Source: Bradyrhizobium diazoefficiens | Lineage (GTDB): Bacteria > Pseudomonadota > Alphaproteobacteria > Rhizobiales > Xanthobacteraceae | Direction of reading: 5' to 3' | DNA length: 64,000 nt | Assembly (NCBI RefSeq): GCF_016599855.1 | Contig: NZ_CP067041.1 | Location: 3,844,001-3,908,000, forward strand | Part shown: in pieces, positions 53,805-62,734 of the stretch | How the letters are laid out: every line of letters begins with the position of its first letter | Numbering within the stretch: position 1 is the first letter of the stretch | The notes under the pieces: generated by a model | Told to the model about the DNA's origin: nothing | Seen by the model: only the letters and a program-made list of their open reading frames with translations | Databases searched by the model: none | Translations under genes and position numbers: made by a program

Positions 53805-54161
53805 ATGAACGGATTTCGCAAAGGGTTTTTCGTCACGATCATAGCCATCATTGTCCCGCTTGCGCATGCCGATGCTGCGGGCTCGACTTTCGATGGCGCA
53901 TGGAACGTCAGCATCTCGTCAGCAAGCGAGACCTGCGGCAACGGCGCGACTGTTGCGATCGGAATCACCAACGGTCAGATCGCCTCGAGCAGCGCCGCGG
54001 TGACGGCCTCAGGCCGCGTCGCGGATGCCGGCGGCATCAACGTCACCTTGAGCACCGGCATCAAGCGTGCGGTCGGTTTCGGCCGGCTCAGCGGCACGTC
54101 GGGCTCCGGCACATGGCGTGGCGCCATGTGCTCGGGCACGTGGACGGCGGAACGGATATAG
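53805..54161 (+). CDS. Small secreted protein
   Basis: A 118-residue product from ATG 53805. Signal peptide (GFFVTIIAIIVPLAHADA), then a beta-rich mature domain: FDGAWNVSISSASETCGNGA, VGFGRLSGTSGSGTWRGAMC and SGTWTAERI. The composition and the WxGxMCSGTW end resemble small secreted beta proteins from Bradyrhizobium with no assigned function. The two Cys could form a disulfide. Confidence 0.65.
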   Translation: MNGFRKGFFVTIIAIIVPLAHADAAGSTFDGAWNVSISSASETCGNGATVAIGITNGQIASSSAAVTASGRVADAGGINVTLSTGIKRAVGFGRLSGTSGSGTWRGAMCSGTWTAERI

Positions 54162-54175
54162 CTCCAAACCGGAAA

Positions 54176-54205
54176 TAGAAGACGCACCGCCCGAGGGCGA
54201 TGCGC
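54176..54205 (-). terminator. Possible terminator for cupin/rraA transcript
   Basis: On the minus strand an 11-pair stem (GCGCATCGCCC against GGGCGGTGCGT, two G-T pairs) with a very tight loop, about 18 bases beyond the cupin stop, followed by CTTCTATTTC. Confidence 0.45.
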
Positions 54206-54222
54206 TCTGTCGGAGAAGGAAA

Positions 54223-54627
54223 CTAGCCGAGCGGCGCCGTATATTCCGCGTCGGTCACCGGCTCGAGCCAGGTCGAGAACACGCCGTCGAGCGCTTCCTG
54301 CATGGCGATGTGGCACATGCTGTTATCAGGCGAGCCGCCGTGCCAGTGCAGTTCACCCGGCGGGATCCAGACGGTGTCGCCCGGGCGGATCTCTCTGACA
54401 GGGCCGCCCTTAGTCTGGACGCGGCCGACGCCCGAGATCACGTAGAGCGTCTGCCCGAGCGGATGGTGGTGCCAATTGGTACGGGCGCCGGGCTCGAACG
54501 AGACGCGCGAGACGTTCAGCCGCGCCGGCGCGGGCGCCATGTTGATGGGGTCCTGCAGCACGGTGCCGGTGAAGTGTTCCTTGGGCGCGCGGCGGGTCGG
54601 CCGCGTGCCTGCGAGCGTGATGTCCAT
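54223..54627 (-). CDS. Cupin domain protein
   Basis: A single-cupin protein of 134 residues. Metal-binding cupin motif 1 is seen as TNWHHHPLGQTLYVISGVGR, with His-x-His and Gln where Glu is more usual, and motif 2 as PGDTVWIPPGELHWHG. This resembles the small cupins found with carboxymuconolactone decarboxylases. It lies 18 bases after the RraA-like gene, which suggests cotranscription. Substrate unknown. Confidence 0.86.
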   Translation of the reverse strand: MDITLAGTRPTRRAPKEHFTGTVLQDPINMAPAPARLNVSRVSFEPGARTNWHHHPLGQTLYVISGVGRVQTKGGPVREIRPGDTVWIPPGELHWHGGSPDNSMCHIAMQEALDGVFSTWLEPVTDAEYTAPLG

Positions 54628-54645
54628 GGGGGTCCTCGTTTCCTG

Positions 54646-55344
54646 TTACTTCTTGCTGGCGGCGTAGCGCGCCTTGGTTTCGGCGTTCATGGGATAGAGG
54701 CCCGGCAGCACCGCGCCGTTGTTCACCTCGTTGACGATCCAGGCTTCCATGCGCTCCTGCTCGACGCCCTCGTTGAGCACGTGCTCAAGCATCGCCTGCG
54801 GGATCAGCACGCAGCCGTCCTGGTCGGCGACGACGATGTCGTTCGGGAATACGGCGACGCCGCCGCAGCCGATCGGCTCGCCCCAGCCGACGAAAGTGAG
54901 GCCCGCCACGGAAGGCGGCGCGGCATAGCCGTCGCACCACACCGGGAGATTGGTGCCAAGCACGCCCTCGACGTCACGCACCACGCCGTCGGTGACGAGC
55001 GCGCTAACGCCGCGCTTCATCATGCGCGCGCAGAGGATGTCGCCGAAGATGCCAGCGTCAGTGATGCCCATGGCATCGACCACGGCGATGCAGCCTTCCG
55101 GCATCGCCTCGATCGCGGTGCGGGTCGAGATCGGCGACGACCACGATTCCGGCGTCGCCAAATCCTCGCGCGCCGGCACGAAGCGCAGCGTGAACGCCGG
55201 TCCCACCAGGCGCGGCAGGCCCGGGCGCAGCGGACGCGCGCCGCGCATCCACACATTGCGCAGGCCCTTCTTCAGCAGGACCGTGGTGATGGTGGCAGTG
55301 GTGATGCCGGCGAGGGTCTTGCGGGCTTCGGGGGACAGCGACAT
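54646..55344 (-). CDS. RraA-like family protein
   Basis: A 232-residue protein from ATG 55344. The RraA/HMG-aldolase signature GIFGDILCARMMKRGVSALV with TDGVVRDVEGV is intact, including the Asp and Arg used for metal and substrate in 4-hydroxy-4-methyl-2-oxoglutarate aldolases. Despite the RraA name, proteins of this length in rhizobia are usually metabolic lyases rather than RNase E inhibitors. A longer open frame to 55413 is less likely. The downstream gene is the cupin. Confidence 0.85.
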   Translation of the reverse strand: MSLSPEARKTLAGITTATITTVLLKKGLRNVWMRGARPLRPGLPRLVGPAFTLRFVPAREDLATPESWSSPISTRTAIEAMPEGCIAVVDAMGITDAGIFGDILCARMMKRGVSALVTDGVVRDVEGVLGTNLPVWCDGYAAPPSVAGLTFVGWGEPIGCGGVAVFPNDIVVADQDGCVLIPQAMLEHVLNEGVEQERMEAWIVNEVNNGAVLPGLYPMNAETKARYAASKK

Positions 55345-55580
55345 GGAAACAGACGAGCTCCGGATGGGCGGGAAAGGTCGCGCGCATCTTGCGAGGTGCG
55401 CGCTTGCCGTCAAGGGCTATGAACGCAGGGCCGCTGGGCTGTTATGCGCCGCGATAACAAGGCTTTATCGGAACCCCCAGCATTAATTTATTGGACTTGC
55501 GAGCGCATTTACGCGAAGCAGGACGGCGCGGAACTCAAGGCCGAGCCCGCGCTTTTCCAAAGGCCCGATTTCGACATCTC

Positions 55581-56312
55581 ATGGCCGCGACGCTCCCCCC
55601 GCCCCGCCTTCTGCCCAGTGGCGACAGCGCCGTCACGGTCGAGTTCAGCCGCACCATCGACGACGCCGCTAACGAGCGCGTGCTCGCGCTCGACAAGGCG
55701 CTCGCAGCAAGCCCCATTGATGGCATCACCGAGACCGTGCCGACCTATCGCTCGCTGCTGGTGCATTACGATCCCGGCAAGATCGGCTTTGACGCGCTCG
55801 GCGAAAAGCTGCTTGCGCTCGCGAGCCAGCCGTTGCCGCCGCCCGCCAAGGCGCGGCGCTGGCGCATTCCGGTCGCCTATGGCGGCGAGCACGGTATCGA
55901 CCTCGAAGATGTCGCCAAGACGCTCAACACCACGCCCGATGACGTTGTCGCCCGTCACGTCGCCGGCGACTATCGCGTCGCCATGATCGGCTTCACACCG
56001 GGCTGGTCCTATCTCAGCGGCCTCGACAAATCCCTGCACATGTCGCGGCGGCAGAATCCGCGGCTGCTGACGCCGGCCGGCACGATCTCGATCGGCGGCG
56101 TCCAGGCGGGCATCCAGTGCCTGGCCGCGCCCAGCGGCTGGCACCTGCTCGGCCGCACGCCTGTCAGAACTTACCAGCTCCACCGCAATCCGACCTTTCT
56201 TACCGAACCCGGTGATCGCGTGACGTTTTTCGCCATCGACCACAAGACGTTCGAAGAGCAGGACCGCGCCGCCGAGGCCGGCGAGATCATCGCCGAGCGG
56301 GTAGACGCATGA
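55581..56312 (+). CDS. pxpB: 5-oxoprolinase subunit B
   Basis: Subunit of the ATP-dependent PxpABC enzyme that hydrolyses 5-oxoproline to glutamate. The 243-residue product shows the KipI/PxpB pattern: LPSGDSAVTVEFSRTIDD, a ferredoxin-like first domain, then RRWRIPVAYGGEHGIDLEDV and IGFTPGWSYLSGLD, with SIGGVQAGIQCLAAPSGWHL. The ATG at 55581 is preceded by a long untranslated-looking open stretch from 55491. It overlaps pxpC by four bases. Confidence 0.93.
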   Translation: MAATLPPPRLLPSGDSAVTVEFSRTIDDAANERVLALDKALAASPIDGITETVPTYRSLLVHYDPGKIGFDALGEKLLALASQPLPPPAKARRWRIPVAYGGEHGIDLEDVAKTLNTTPDDVVARHVAGDYRVAMIGFTPGWSYLSGLDKSLHMSRRQNPRLLTPAGTISIGGVQAGIQCLAAPSGWHLLGRTPVRTYQLHRNPTFLTEPGDRVTFFAIDHKTFEEQDRAAEAGEIIAERVDA

Positions 56313-57346
56313 GCCGGCTCATCGTCGCCAGCATCGGTCCTGCCAGCTCCGTCCAGGACGGTGGACGCCACGGCGCGCAGCGCTATGGCCTGACGGTCAG
56401 CGGCGCGATGGACCGGCTGGCCTTGGCCGCGGCCAACACCCTGGTCGGCAACGATCCGTTCGCAGCCGCTGTCGAGATCGGCCCGTTCGGCGCGACGTTT
56501 ACGGCCCGCGATGGCGCCGTGCGGATCGCAATCGCGGGCGCGCCGCGCAATGCCGATATCGGCGGACGGCCGATGGCCATGGACAATTCCGTGACGCTGA
56601 AGGACGGCGAGACGTTGACGTTGGGCTTTGCCCGCGGCGGCGCGTTCACTTACCTGGCGATCGAAGGTGCGATCAAAGGCGAGCCCGTGTTCGGCAGCCT
56701 TGCGGTGAATGCCCGCGCGGGACTCGGCAGCCCCTACCCGCGCCCACTCCAGGCCGGCGACGAATTCATAGTCGATGCCGCAAGCGGCGCACCCGAGCTG
56801 CGCATCGAACTGCCGAAGCCTGTGAGCGGTCCGATCCGCGTCGTGCTGGGTCCGCAGGACGACGAGTTCGACGACGCCAACAAGGCGCTGTTCCTGGGGA
56901 GCGAGTGGAAGATCTCGGCGACCTCCGACCGCATGGGCTACCGCCTCGAGGGTCCCGCGATCAAGCATCTGCACGGCCACAACATCGTCTCCGACGGCAC
57001 CGTCAATGGCAGCATCCAGGTGCCCGGCAACGGCGCCCCGATCGCGCTGATGATGGACCGCGGCACCTCCGGCGGCTATCCGAAGATCGCCACAGTGATC
57101 ACGGCCGATGTCGGCCGTCTCGCGCAGATCTCGGCGGGCACCGGGTTCCGCTTCAAGGCCGTCACCATGGCCGAGGCGCAGGACGAGGCGCGCAAGTTTC
57201 AACAGCTCATCGGCACCCTGCCCGATCGGCTGCGATCATCCGACACGGTCGAGCTCAACATCGAGGCGCTGAGCGATGCCAACGTTGCAGGCTATGCTGT
57301 GAGCGCCATGGATGCCGGGACCTGGCAGGTTACGGCCGAGCCTTAG
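56309..57346 (+). CDS. pxpC: 5-oxoprolinase subunit C
   Basis: A 345-residue subunit of the cyclophilin-like KipA/PxpC family. Features: [20 protein letters not shown] near the N terminus, [27 protein letters not shown] and [24 protein letters not shown] block ([20 protein letters not shown]). ATGA overlap with pxpB indicates coupled translation. Together with PxpB it forms the ATP-using part of the enzyme. The next gene encodes PxpA. Confidence 0.93.
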   Translation: MSRLIVASIGPASSVQDGGRHGAQRYGLTVSGAMDRLALAAANTLVGNDPFAAAVEIGPFGATFTARDGAVRIAIAGAPRNADIGGRPMAMDNSVTLKDGETLTLGFARGGAFTYLAIEGAIKGEPVFGSLAVNARAGLGSPYPRPLQAGDEFIVDAASGAPELRIELPKPVSGPIRVVLGPQDDEFDDANKALFLGSEWKISATSDRMGYRLEGPAIKHLHGHNIVSDGTVNGSIQVPGNGAPIALMMDRGTSGGYPKIATVITADVGRLAQISAGTGFRFKAVTMAEAQDEARKFQQLIGTLPDRLRSSDTVELNIEALSDANVAGYAVSAMDAGTWQVTAEP

Positions 57347-57374
57347 ACAACAAGACCAAAGGCGGAGAGCAACC

Positions 57375-58145
57375 ATGAAGACGATCGATCTCAATTGCGA
57401 CCTCGGCGAAGGTTTTGGCGCGTGGGAGATGGGCAACGACGCCGCAATGATCGAGCTTGCAAGCTCGGTCAACGTCGCCTGTGGCTTCCATGCCGGCGAC
57501 CCCGACATCATGCGGCGCACGGTCGAGCTCGCAAAGGCACGCGGCGTCTCGGTCGGTGCGCATCCCGGCTATCGTGACCTGCACGGTTTCGGCCGGCATC
57601 CGATCGCGGGCCTGAAGGCGTCCGAGATCGAGAATCTCGTCGCCTACCAGATCGGTGCCTTGCAGGCGATCGCGACCGCGGCCGGCCACAAGGTGACGCA
57701 TGTGAAGGCGCATGGCGCGCTCTCCAACGTCGCCTGCGAGGACGACATGACGGCCAAGGCGATCGCCGCCGGCATCAGGGCGGTCGATCCCAGCCTGATC
57801 TTCGTCGTGCTCGCCAACTCGAAATTGGTGAAGGCCGGCGAACAGGCCAATTTGCCGATGGTGCACGAGGTGTTCGCCGACCGCGCCTATGAGGACGATG
57901 GCAATCTGGTCTCGCGCAAGAAGCCCGGCGCGGTGCTGCACGATGCCAAGGCGATCGCCGACCGCGTGGTGCGCATGGTGCAGGACGGCGCGGTGGTCTC
58001 CGTGACAGGCAAGATCATCAAGATGCGCACGGACACGGTGTGCATCCATGGCGACACGCATGGCGCGGTCGAGATTGCGCGCACCTTGCGTCAGGCGTTG
58101 AAGGATGCGGGGATCGAGGTCGCGCCGTTCAAGCGCGGGGCGTGA
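57375..58145 (+). CDS. pxpA: 5-oxoprolinase subunit A (LamB/YcsF family)
   Basis: A 256-residue TIM-barrel-like subunit. It begins [20 protein letters not shown] and has [34 protein letters not shown] and the C-terminal [20 protein letters not shown], all diagnostic of the family. GGAGAG precedes the ATG by six bases. pxpB-pxpC-pxpA form one operon for recycling spontaneously formed pyroglutamate. The upstream RraA gene is divergent. Confidence 0.95.
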   Translation: MKTIDLNCDLGEGFGAWEMGNDAAMIELASSVNVACGFHAGDPDIMRRTVELAKARGVSVGAHPGYRDLHGFGRHPIAGLKASEIENLVAYQIGALQAIATAAGHKVTHVKAHGALSNVACEDDMTAKAIAAGIRAVDPSLIFVVLANSKLVKAGEQANLPMVHEVFADRAYEDDGNLVSRKKPGAVLHDAKAIADRVVRMVQDGAVVSVTGKIIKMRTDTVCIHGDTHGAVEIARTLRQALKDAGIEVAPFKRGA

Positions 58146-58319
58146 TCAGAACGAGTGCACCGACAGCGTACCGAAGACGAGCGCCGCGATGAGTACGCAC
58201 GCGCCGTAGATGCCGATGTGAGGCGCGCTCGCCTTTGTCCTGGGCGAGACTGACCGCGCATAGAGATGCAGCCTGGCTTCTGCCGACAATTTCCGGATGG
58301 TCGATTTCCAACGCAGCAT
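58146..58319 (-). CDS. 57-residue single-pass membrane protein
   Basis: A short frame abutting the pxpA stop on the opposite strand. Product: MLRWKSTIRKLSAEARLHLY, ARSVSPRTKASAPHIGIYGA, CVLIAALVFGTLSVHSF. A basic amphipathic helix precedes one good transmembrane helix, and the sequence is far more protein-like than the other frames here. No clear ribosome site precedes ATG 58319. Function unknown. Confidence 0.5.
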   Translation of the reverse strand: MLRWKSTIRKLSAEARLHLYARSVSPRTKASAPHIGIYGACVLIAALVFGTLSVHSF

Positions 58320-58483
58320 CCGACGAGTATGAACGATCGAGCGCGACGGCTGTAAGACCGTGGCGCAAATAGCGATGGAAGGCCTTTTAAAGCCCTTCGC
58401 GCAGGCGAAAATTCTCCGGATTTGCGGGTTCCAGGAATCCTATTCGTTAAAGTCGAACTCAATTGGAACAGTTCCACAGGGCC

Positions 58484-60097
58484 TCAGTACACGTCAGCCT
58501 GGAACCGGCCCTTCTTCTTGAGCTCTGCGACAAAACTCACGGCCTCGTCGGTCGAGCGTGCGCCGAACTGGGCGACGATGTCGACCAGCGCGCGCTCGAC
58601 GTCCTTGGCCATGCGCTTGGCATCACCGCAGATGTAGAGATGTGCGCCCTCGGCGAGCCACGTCCACACTTCACGGCCGAGCTCGCGCATGCGGTCCTGC
58701 ACGTAAAATTTCTTCTCGCCGTCGCGCGACCAGGCGAGCGACAGGCGCGTCAGAAGTCCCGAAGTCTTCATTGCGTTGAGCTCATCGCGATAGAAGAAGT
58801 CGCAATCGCTGCGCTGATGGCCGAAGAACAGCCAGTTCTTACCCTGCGCGCCAGTCGCCTTGCGGTCGAGCAGGAACGCGCGGAACGGCGCAACCCCGGT
58901 GCCGGGGCCGATCATGATGATCGGAATCTTCGGATCCTGCGGCAGACCGAAACCGTGCGCCTTCTGCACATAGACCTTGAGCTTGTCGCCCTCGTTGATG
59001 CGCTCGCCGAGGAAGGTCGAGGCGACGCCGAGGCGCTTGCGCTTGCCGACGACGTAGCGCACGGAATCGACCGTCAGCGACAGCTTGCCGGGCGTTGCAT
59101 TGTGCGACGAGGAGATCGAATAAAGCCGCGGCTGGAGCGGCTCCAGCGCCTCGACAAAAGCTTCGGGATGCGGCCGCGTACCGGAAAATTTCTGCAGCGC
59201 TGCCATCACGTCGAGGGTTGCGGCATCGCCATCGGGATCCTCGCCCTGAGCCAGCGCCCGCGCCTTCTCGCGCTGCGCGCCGCCGGTGATGAAGGAGAGC
59301 AGCTCGAACAGCTTGTCCGGTGCCGGTGACAGCGAGACGTCCTCGACCAGCGCCTCACGCAGCGTCTTGTTGTTGACCCCAGTGGTATGGGAGGCACCGA
59401 GCAGCGCAATGATCTGGTCGACCAGGCCGAGATCGTTGCGCGCGAACACACCAAAACTGTCGCCGACGACGTAGTCGAGCTTGCTCTCAGAGAGATCGAA
59501 CTCAACATGATAGGTCTCCTTCTCCGAGCCGGCCTTGTTGAGCAGGCGCCGCGACAGGAAAGTGGCTTCAGCCGGATTTTCGCGGGCGCGGCCGAGTTCG
59601 GCCTTTACCTCCGGCGCAGCGGGTGCGCTTGCCGCAGGTGCCGACCCTGCCGTAGGCTTCGCCGCCGGCGCCTTGTCGATCTCCTCGAAGAGCTGCTTGA
59701 GCATCCGCGCCGTCTCCTTGCCGCCGGGGGCGCAGAGATTGAGGCGCGCTTCGCTTTTGTTGGCGATCGAGTCCGAATAGTCGGCGCAATTGTAGCCGCA
59801 CTGGCCGCAATCCTGCTGCGCCATCGCCGCCATCATGCGGCGGCGGAGCGGGCGTCCCTCGGCGAGCTTCATGCGGTCGGTGATCGGCATCGCCGGATCG
59901 TGCCAGGGCGCCTCGCCGTCGTCGCCATCGCCCTGCGGCGCCAGGACCGCGCCGTTCTCCGCCGGCGACAATGCCGTCGAGCCGTCGAGACCGAACATGC
60001 CGACGAGAAACCCGTTCAGCCAGAGCCGCTGGCCTTCGCTGAACGGTGCATTGGCCGGAATGATCTCGATCTTGGGAGGCACGGACATCTGGGTCAT
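58484..60097 (-). CDS. Fe-S flavoprotein reductase, CysJ-like (sulfite/nitrite reductase subunit)
   Basis: A 537-residue electron-transfer protein. Residues 1-90 are an extension; residues about 95-130 hold CGQCGYNCADY and, further on, LNLCAPGG, a four-Cys 4Fe-4S motif (Fer4/PF04060-like). A Pro/Ala linker follows. The C-terminal 370 residues are the FAD- and NADPH-binding halves of a CysJ/cytochrome P450 reductase-type module: YVVGDSFGVFARND, RPHPEAFVEALEPLQPRLYSIS, MIGPGTGVAPFRAF, FFGHQRSDCDFFY and HLYICGDAKRMAKDV. No FMN flavodoxin domain is present. Its start overlaps the nirA stop by four bases, so it is the likely electron donor to NirA. Confidence 0.86.
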   Translation of the reverse strand: MTQMSVPPKIEIIPANAPFSEGQRLWLNGFLVGMFGLDGSTALSPAENGAVLAPQGDGDDGEAPWHDPAMPITDRMKLAEGRPLRRRMMAAMAQQDCGQCGYNCADYSDSIANKSEARLNLCAPGGKETARMLKQLFEEIDKAPAAKPTAGSAPAASAPAAPEVKAELGRARENPAEATFLSRRLLNKAGSEKETYHVEFDLSESKLDYVVGDSFGVFARNDLGLVDQIIALLGASHTTGVNNKTLREALVEDVSLSPAPDKLFELLSFITGGAQREKARALAQGEDPDGDAATLDVMAALQKFSGTRPHPEAFVEALEPLQPRLYSISSSHNATPGKLSLTVDSVRYVVGKRKRLGVASTFLGERINEGDKLKVYVQKAHGFGLPQDPKIPIIMIGPGTGVAPFRAFLLDRKATGAQGKNWLFFGHQRSDCDFFYRDELNAMKTSGLLTRLSLAWSRDGEKKFYVQDRMRELGREVWTWLAEGAHLYICGDAKRMAKDVERALVDIVAQFGARSTDEAVSFVAELKKKGRFQADVY

Positions 60098-61890
60098 GCT
60101 GCTACTTCCGCTTCGGCAAGTTTGCGCAAGGCTTCGCCGTCATGACGACGGGAGAAGGTCAGGAACGTCTCGTCAGGCGAGGCGCGGTTGGCGAGATAGG
60201 CTTTGAGCAGCCCTTCGACGGTCTTCGGCACATCCTCGGCCTTCAAATCATGAAACACCTCCTGCCCGATATCGGCATCGGGGCCGAAGCCGCCGCCGGT
60301 GAAGAGGTGATAGCCCTCGACCGTGTCCTCCTCGCTCGCGCCCGGCACCTTGGCCGCGATCAAGCCGATGTCGGAGATGTAGTGCTGGGCACAAGAGTGA
60401 TGGCAGCCGGTCAGGTGAATGTTGAGCGGCGTGTCGAGATTGATGCGCTCGTCGCACCAGTCGCCGATCGCGGCGGCATGGCGCTTGGTGTCGGCGGCCG
60501 CGAATTTGCAGCCGGCATTGCCGGTGCAGGCGATCAGGCCGGCGCGGACATTCGAGACCTGCGTTGCCAGGCCGAGCTTCTCAACCGCGGCGGTGACGAG
60601 CGCGACGTTCTCGTTGCGCACGCCTGAGATCAGCAGGTTCTGCCAGACCGTCAGGCGGATATCGCCATCGCCGAGATCCTGCGCGATCTTGGCAAGCCCA
60701 CGCATCTGCTCGCAGGTGAGCTTACCGACCGGCAGCGCCACGCCGACCCAGTTGAGGCCTTCCTGCTTCTGCTTGTGCACGCCGATATGAGCCATGCGGT
60801 CGGACGAGGGCCGCGGGGCCAGCGCCTCGGCCGGCACGCGTGCAAACGGTTTCTCGAGGCGCTCCTCGACCAGCTTGAGGAAGCCATCGTGGCCCATATT
60901 GTCCAGCACATATTTCAGCCGCGCCTTGTTGCGGTTGGTGCGGTCGCCGTGCTCGATGAAGATGCGCACGATGGCGTCCGCAACCGCGGTCGCGTCCTCC
61001 GGACGAACGACGATGCCCGAATATTTCGCAAAGTCCTTGTGGCCCGTGATGCCGCCGAGGCCAAGCTTGAACCAGACACCGGGCTCGACGCCAAAGCCGT
61101 CCTTCACCTCGACCGCGGTGAAGGCGATGTCGTTGGTCTCCTCCAGCGCGGCGATCTTGCCGGCGCCGTCGAAGGCAACGTTGAACTTGCGCGGCAGGCC
61201 GAACAACGAGCGGTCGTTGAGGATGTGATAGTGCCATTCGCGCGCATAGGGGCGCGTGTCGAGCAGCTCCTGCGGATCGATGCCGGCTGTCGGCGTGCCC
61301 GTGACGTTGCGGATGTTGTCGGCGCCCGCGCCGCGCGAGCACAGGCCAATGTCCTGGACGCCCTCGATCAGCGCCACTGCGTTCTTCGGTTCGATCTCGC
61401 GGATCTGGAAATTGGCGCGCGTCGTCACATGGGTGTAGCCGCCGCCACAGCTTTCGGCGATGTCGGCGAGGCCCGACATCTGCCAGTGCTTCAAGATGCC
61501 GTTGGGGATGCGCAGCCGCGCCATGTAGGAGGTCTGCGCCGGCGCCACCCAGAAGATGCCGTAATAGCGCCAGCGGAAATTGTCCGCCGGCGTCGGGTTG
61601 GCATTGTTGCGCGCCTGGTCGTTCAAACGATCATAGGCATCGAACGGATGCATCTCGCGCTTGAACTTCTCCTGGTCGGTGAGCTTCTTGCCCGCCGCCG
61701 TGAGCTTGTCCTGCGCCTTGATCGCCGCAGCGTCCGGCCCCGTCGGTTCGGACGGTGCGTTGCCCGCAGGCGCGCCGCCGTTTGCAAAGGCGCGCCCGAC
61801 ACGTCCGACCTGCATGCCGGACATGAAACCTTCGAGATAGCGCTTCTGCTCGTCCGAGAAATCGGCCGTGGGTGCTGTATCGAGCTTCAT
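60094..61890 (-). CDS. nirA: Ferredoxin-type nitrite reductase, NirA-like
   Basis: Siroheme/4Fe-4S enzyme for six-electron reduction of nitrite to ammonia. The 598-residue protein contains two copies of the nitrite/sulfite half-domain and the cluster ligands in CTGNAGC and GCHHSCAQHYISDIGL (Cys-x5-Cys and Cys-x3-Cys). The N-terminal part has GIFWVAPAQTSYMARLRIPN and GGYTHVTTRANFQIREI. Sulfite reductases share the fold; the adjacent formate/nitrite channel and nitrate-binding gene favour nitrite. It lies 13 bases after the channel gene and overlaps the flavoprotein gene by four. Confidence 0.89.
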   Translation of the reverse strand: MKLDTAPTADFSDEQKRYLEGFMSGMQVGRVGRAFANGGAPAGNAPSEPTGPDAAAIKAQDKLTAAGKKLTDQEKFKREMHPFDAYDRLNDQARNNANPTPADNFRWRYYGIFWVAPAQTSYMARLRIPNGILKHWQMSGLADIAESCGGGYTHVTTRANFQIREIEPKNAVALIEGVQDIGLCSRGAGADNIRNVTGTPTAGIDPQELLDTRPYAREWHYHILNDRSLFGLPRKFNVAFDGAGKIAALEETNDIAFTAVEVKDGFGVEPGVWFKLGLGGITGHKDFAKYSGIVVRPEDATAVADAIVRIFIEHGDRTNRNKARLKYVLDNMGHDGFLKLVEERLEKPFARVPAEALAPRPSSDRMAHIGVHKQKQEGLNWVGVALPVGKLTCEQMRGLAKIAQDLGDGDIRLTVWQNLLISGVRNENVALVTAAVEKLGLATQVSNVRAGLIACTGNAGCKFAAADTKRHAAAIGDWCDERINLDTPLNIHLTGCHHSCAQHYISDIGLIAAKVPGASEEDTVEGYHLFTGGGFGPDADIGQEVFHDLKAEDVPKTVEGLLKAYLANRASPDETFLTFSRRHDGEALRKLAEAEVAA

Positions 61891-61903
61891 AGACTGAATG
61901 GAC

Positions 61904-62734
61904 CTACTCTGCTGCCTGAACTGCAACCTGCGCCACTTCGGCGGCCGGCTTGGCGGGCTTGTACGTCGTGTAGAGCGCGAGGCCGGTGAAGACGAAGCCG
62001 CCGACGATATTGCCGAGCGTCACCGGGATCTGATTCCACAGCCACCAGTCGGAGAGACTTACCTTGGCGCCGAGCAGCATGCCGGTCGGGATGACGAACA
62101 TGTTGACGACGGCGTGCTCGAAGCCGAGCGCGAAGAACAGGAAGATCGGCAGCCAGGTCGCCGCGATCTTGCCGACCGTGGAGGTCGAGGTCATCGCCAT
62201 GACGACGCCGAGGCAGACCAGCCAGTTGCAGAGGATGGCCTTGACGAACACAGAGACCATGCCGGCAGTGCCGATCGCGGCATTGGCGATGGTCTTGGCT
62301 TCGGCGACCGCAACGATGCGGGCGGCGACGCCGGCGACTTCGACCCTGCCCATGTTGGTGAGCGAGATCGCGATCAGCGCGCCGAAGGCGAGGCTGCCGA
62401 GCAGATTGGCGACGAAGACCCAGGACCAGTTCGCGATCACCGCATTCCAGCTCGCCTTGCCTTCAAGGCGTGCAAGCGGAACGATCGCGAAGCTGCCGGT
62501 GACGAGTTCAAGCCCGAGCAGCACGATCATCACGAGGCTGACCGGGAAGATCAGCGCGCCGACGAGGGGCTGACCGGTCGTGATGGCGGCGCCGAAGGCG
62601 AGCGTCGTGGCGGCGCCCAGCAGCGCTCCGGACATTGCGCCGCGGATCATGATGTCGCGCGGGGCGAGCGCCAGCTTCTTGAGGCTGGCATCGACCATCG
62701 AGGCCACGACGTCAGAGGGTTTCGCGTAATCCAT
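61904..62734 (-). CDS. Formate/nitrite transporter family channel
   Basis: A 276-residue FNT channel with six to seven membrane helices, expected to be pentameric. Start at ATG 62734 (MDYAKPSDVVASMVDASLKK) has GGAG seven bases upstream; a longer open frame to 62968 reads as low-complexity and is rejected. FNT features: GAMSGALLGAATTLAFGAAI, VTGSFAIVPLARLEGKASWN, NWLVCLGVVMAMTSTSTVGK and FEHAVVNMFVIPTGMLLGAK, including the His of the central pore. It should import or export nitrite for the downstream nirA. Confidence 0.9.
   Translation of the reverse strand: MDYAKPSDVVASMVDASLKKLALAPRDIMIRGAMSGALLGAATTLAFGAAITTGQPLVGALIFPVSLVMIVLLGLELVTGSFAIVPLARLEGKASWNAVIANWSWVFVANLLGSLAFGALIAISLTNMGRVEVAGVAARIVAVAEAKTIANAAIGTAGMVSVFVKAILCNWLVCLGVVMAMTSTSTVGKIAATWLPIFLFFALGFEHAVVNMFVIPTGMLLGAKVSLSDWWLWNQIPVTLGNIVGGFVFTGLALYTTYKPAKPAAEVAQVAVQAAE

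Noticed and set aside
58129..58477. Minus-strand frames of 79 and 128 codons near the pxpA end
   Set aside because: They overlap pxpA's end or are Ser/Arg-rich; the third frame gives the more credible 57-residue membrane protein.
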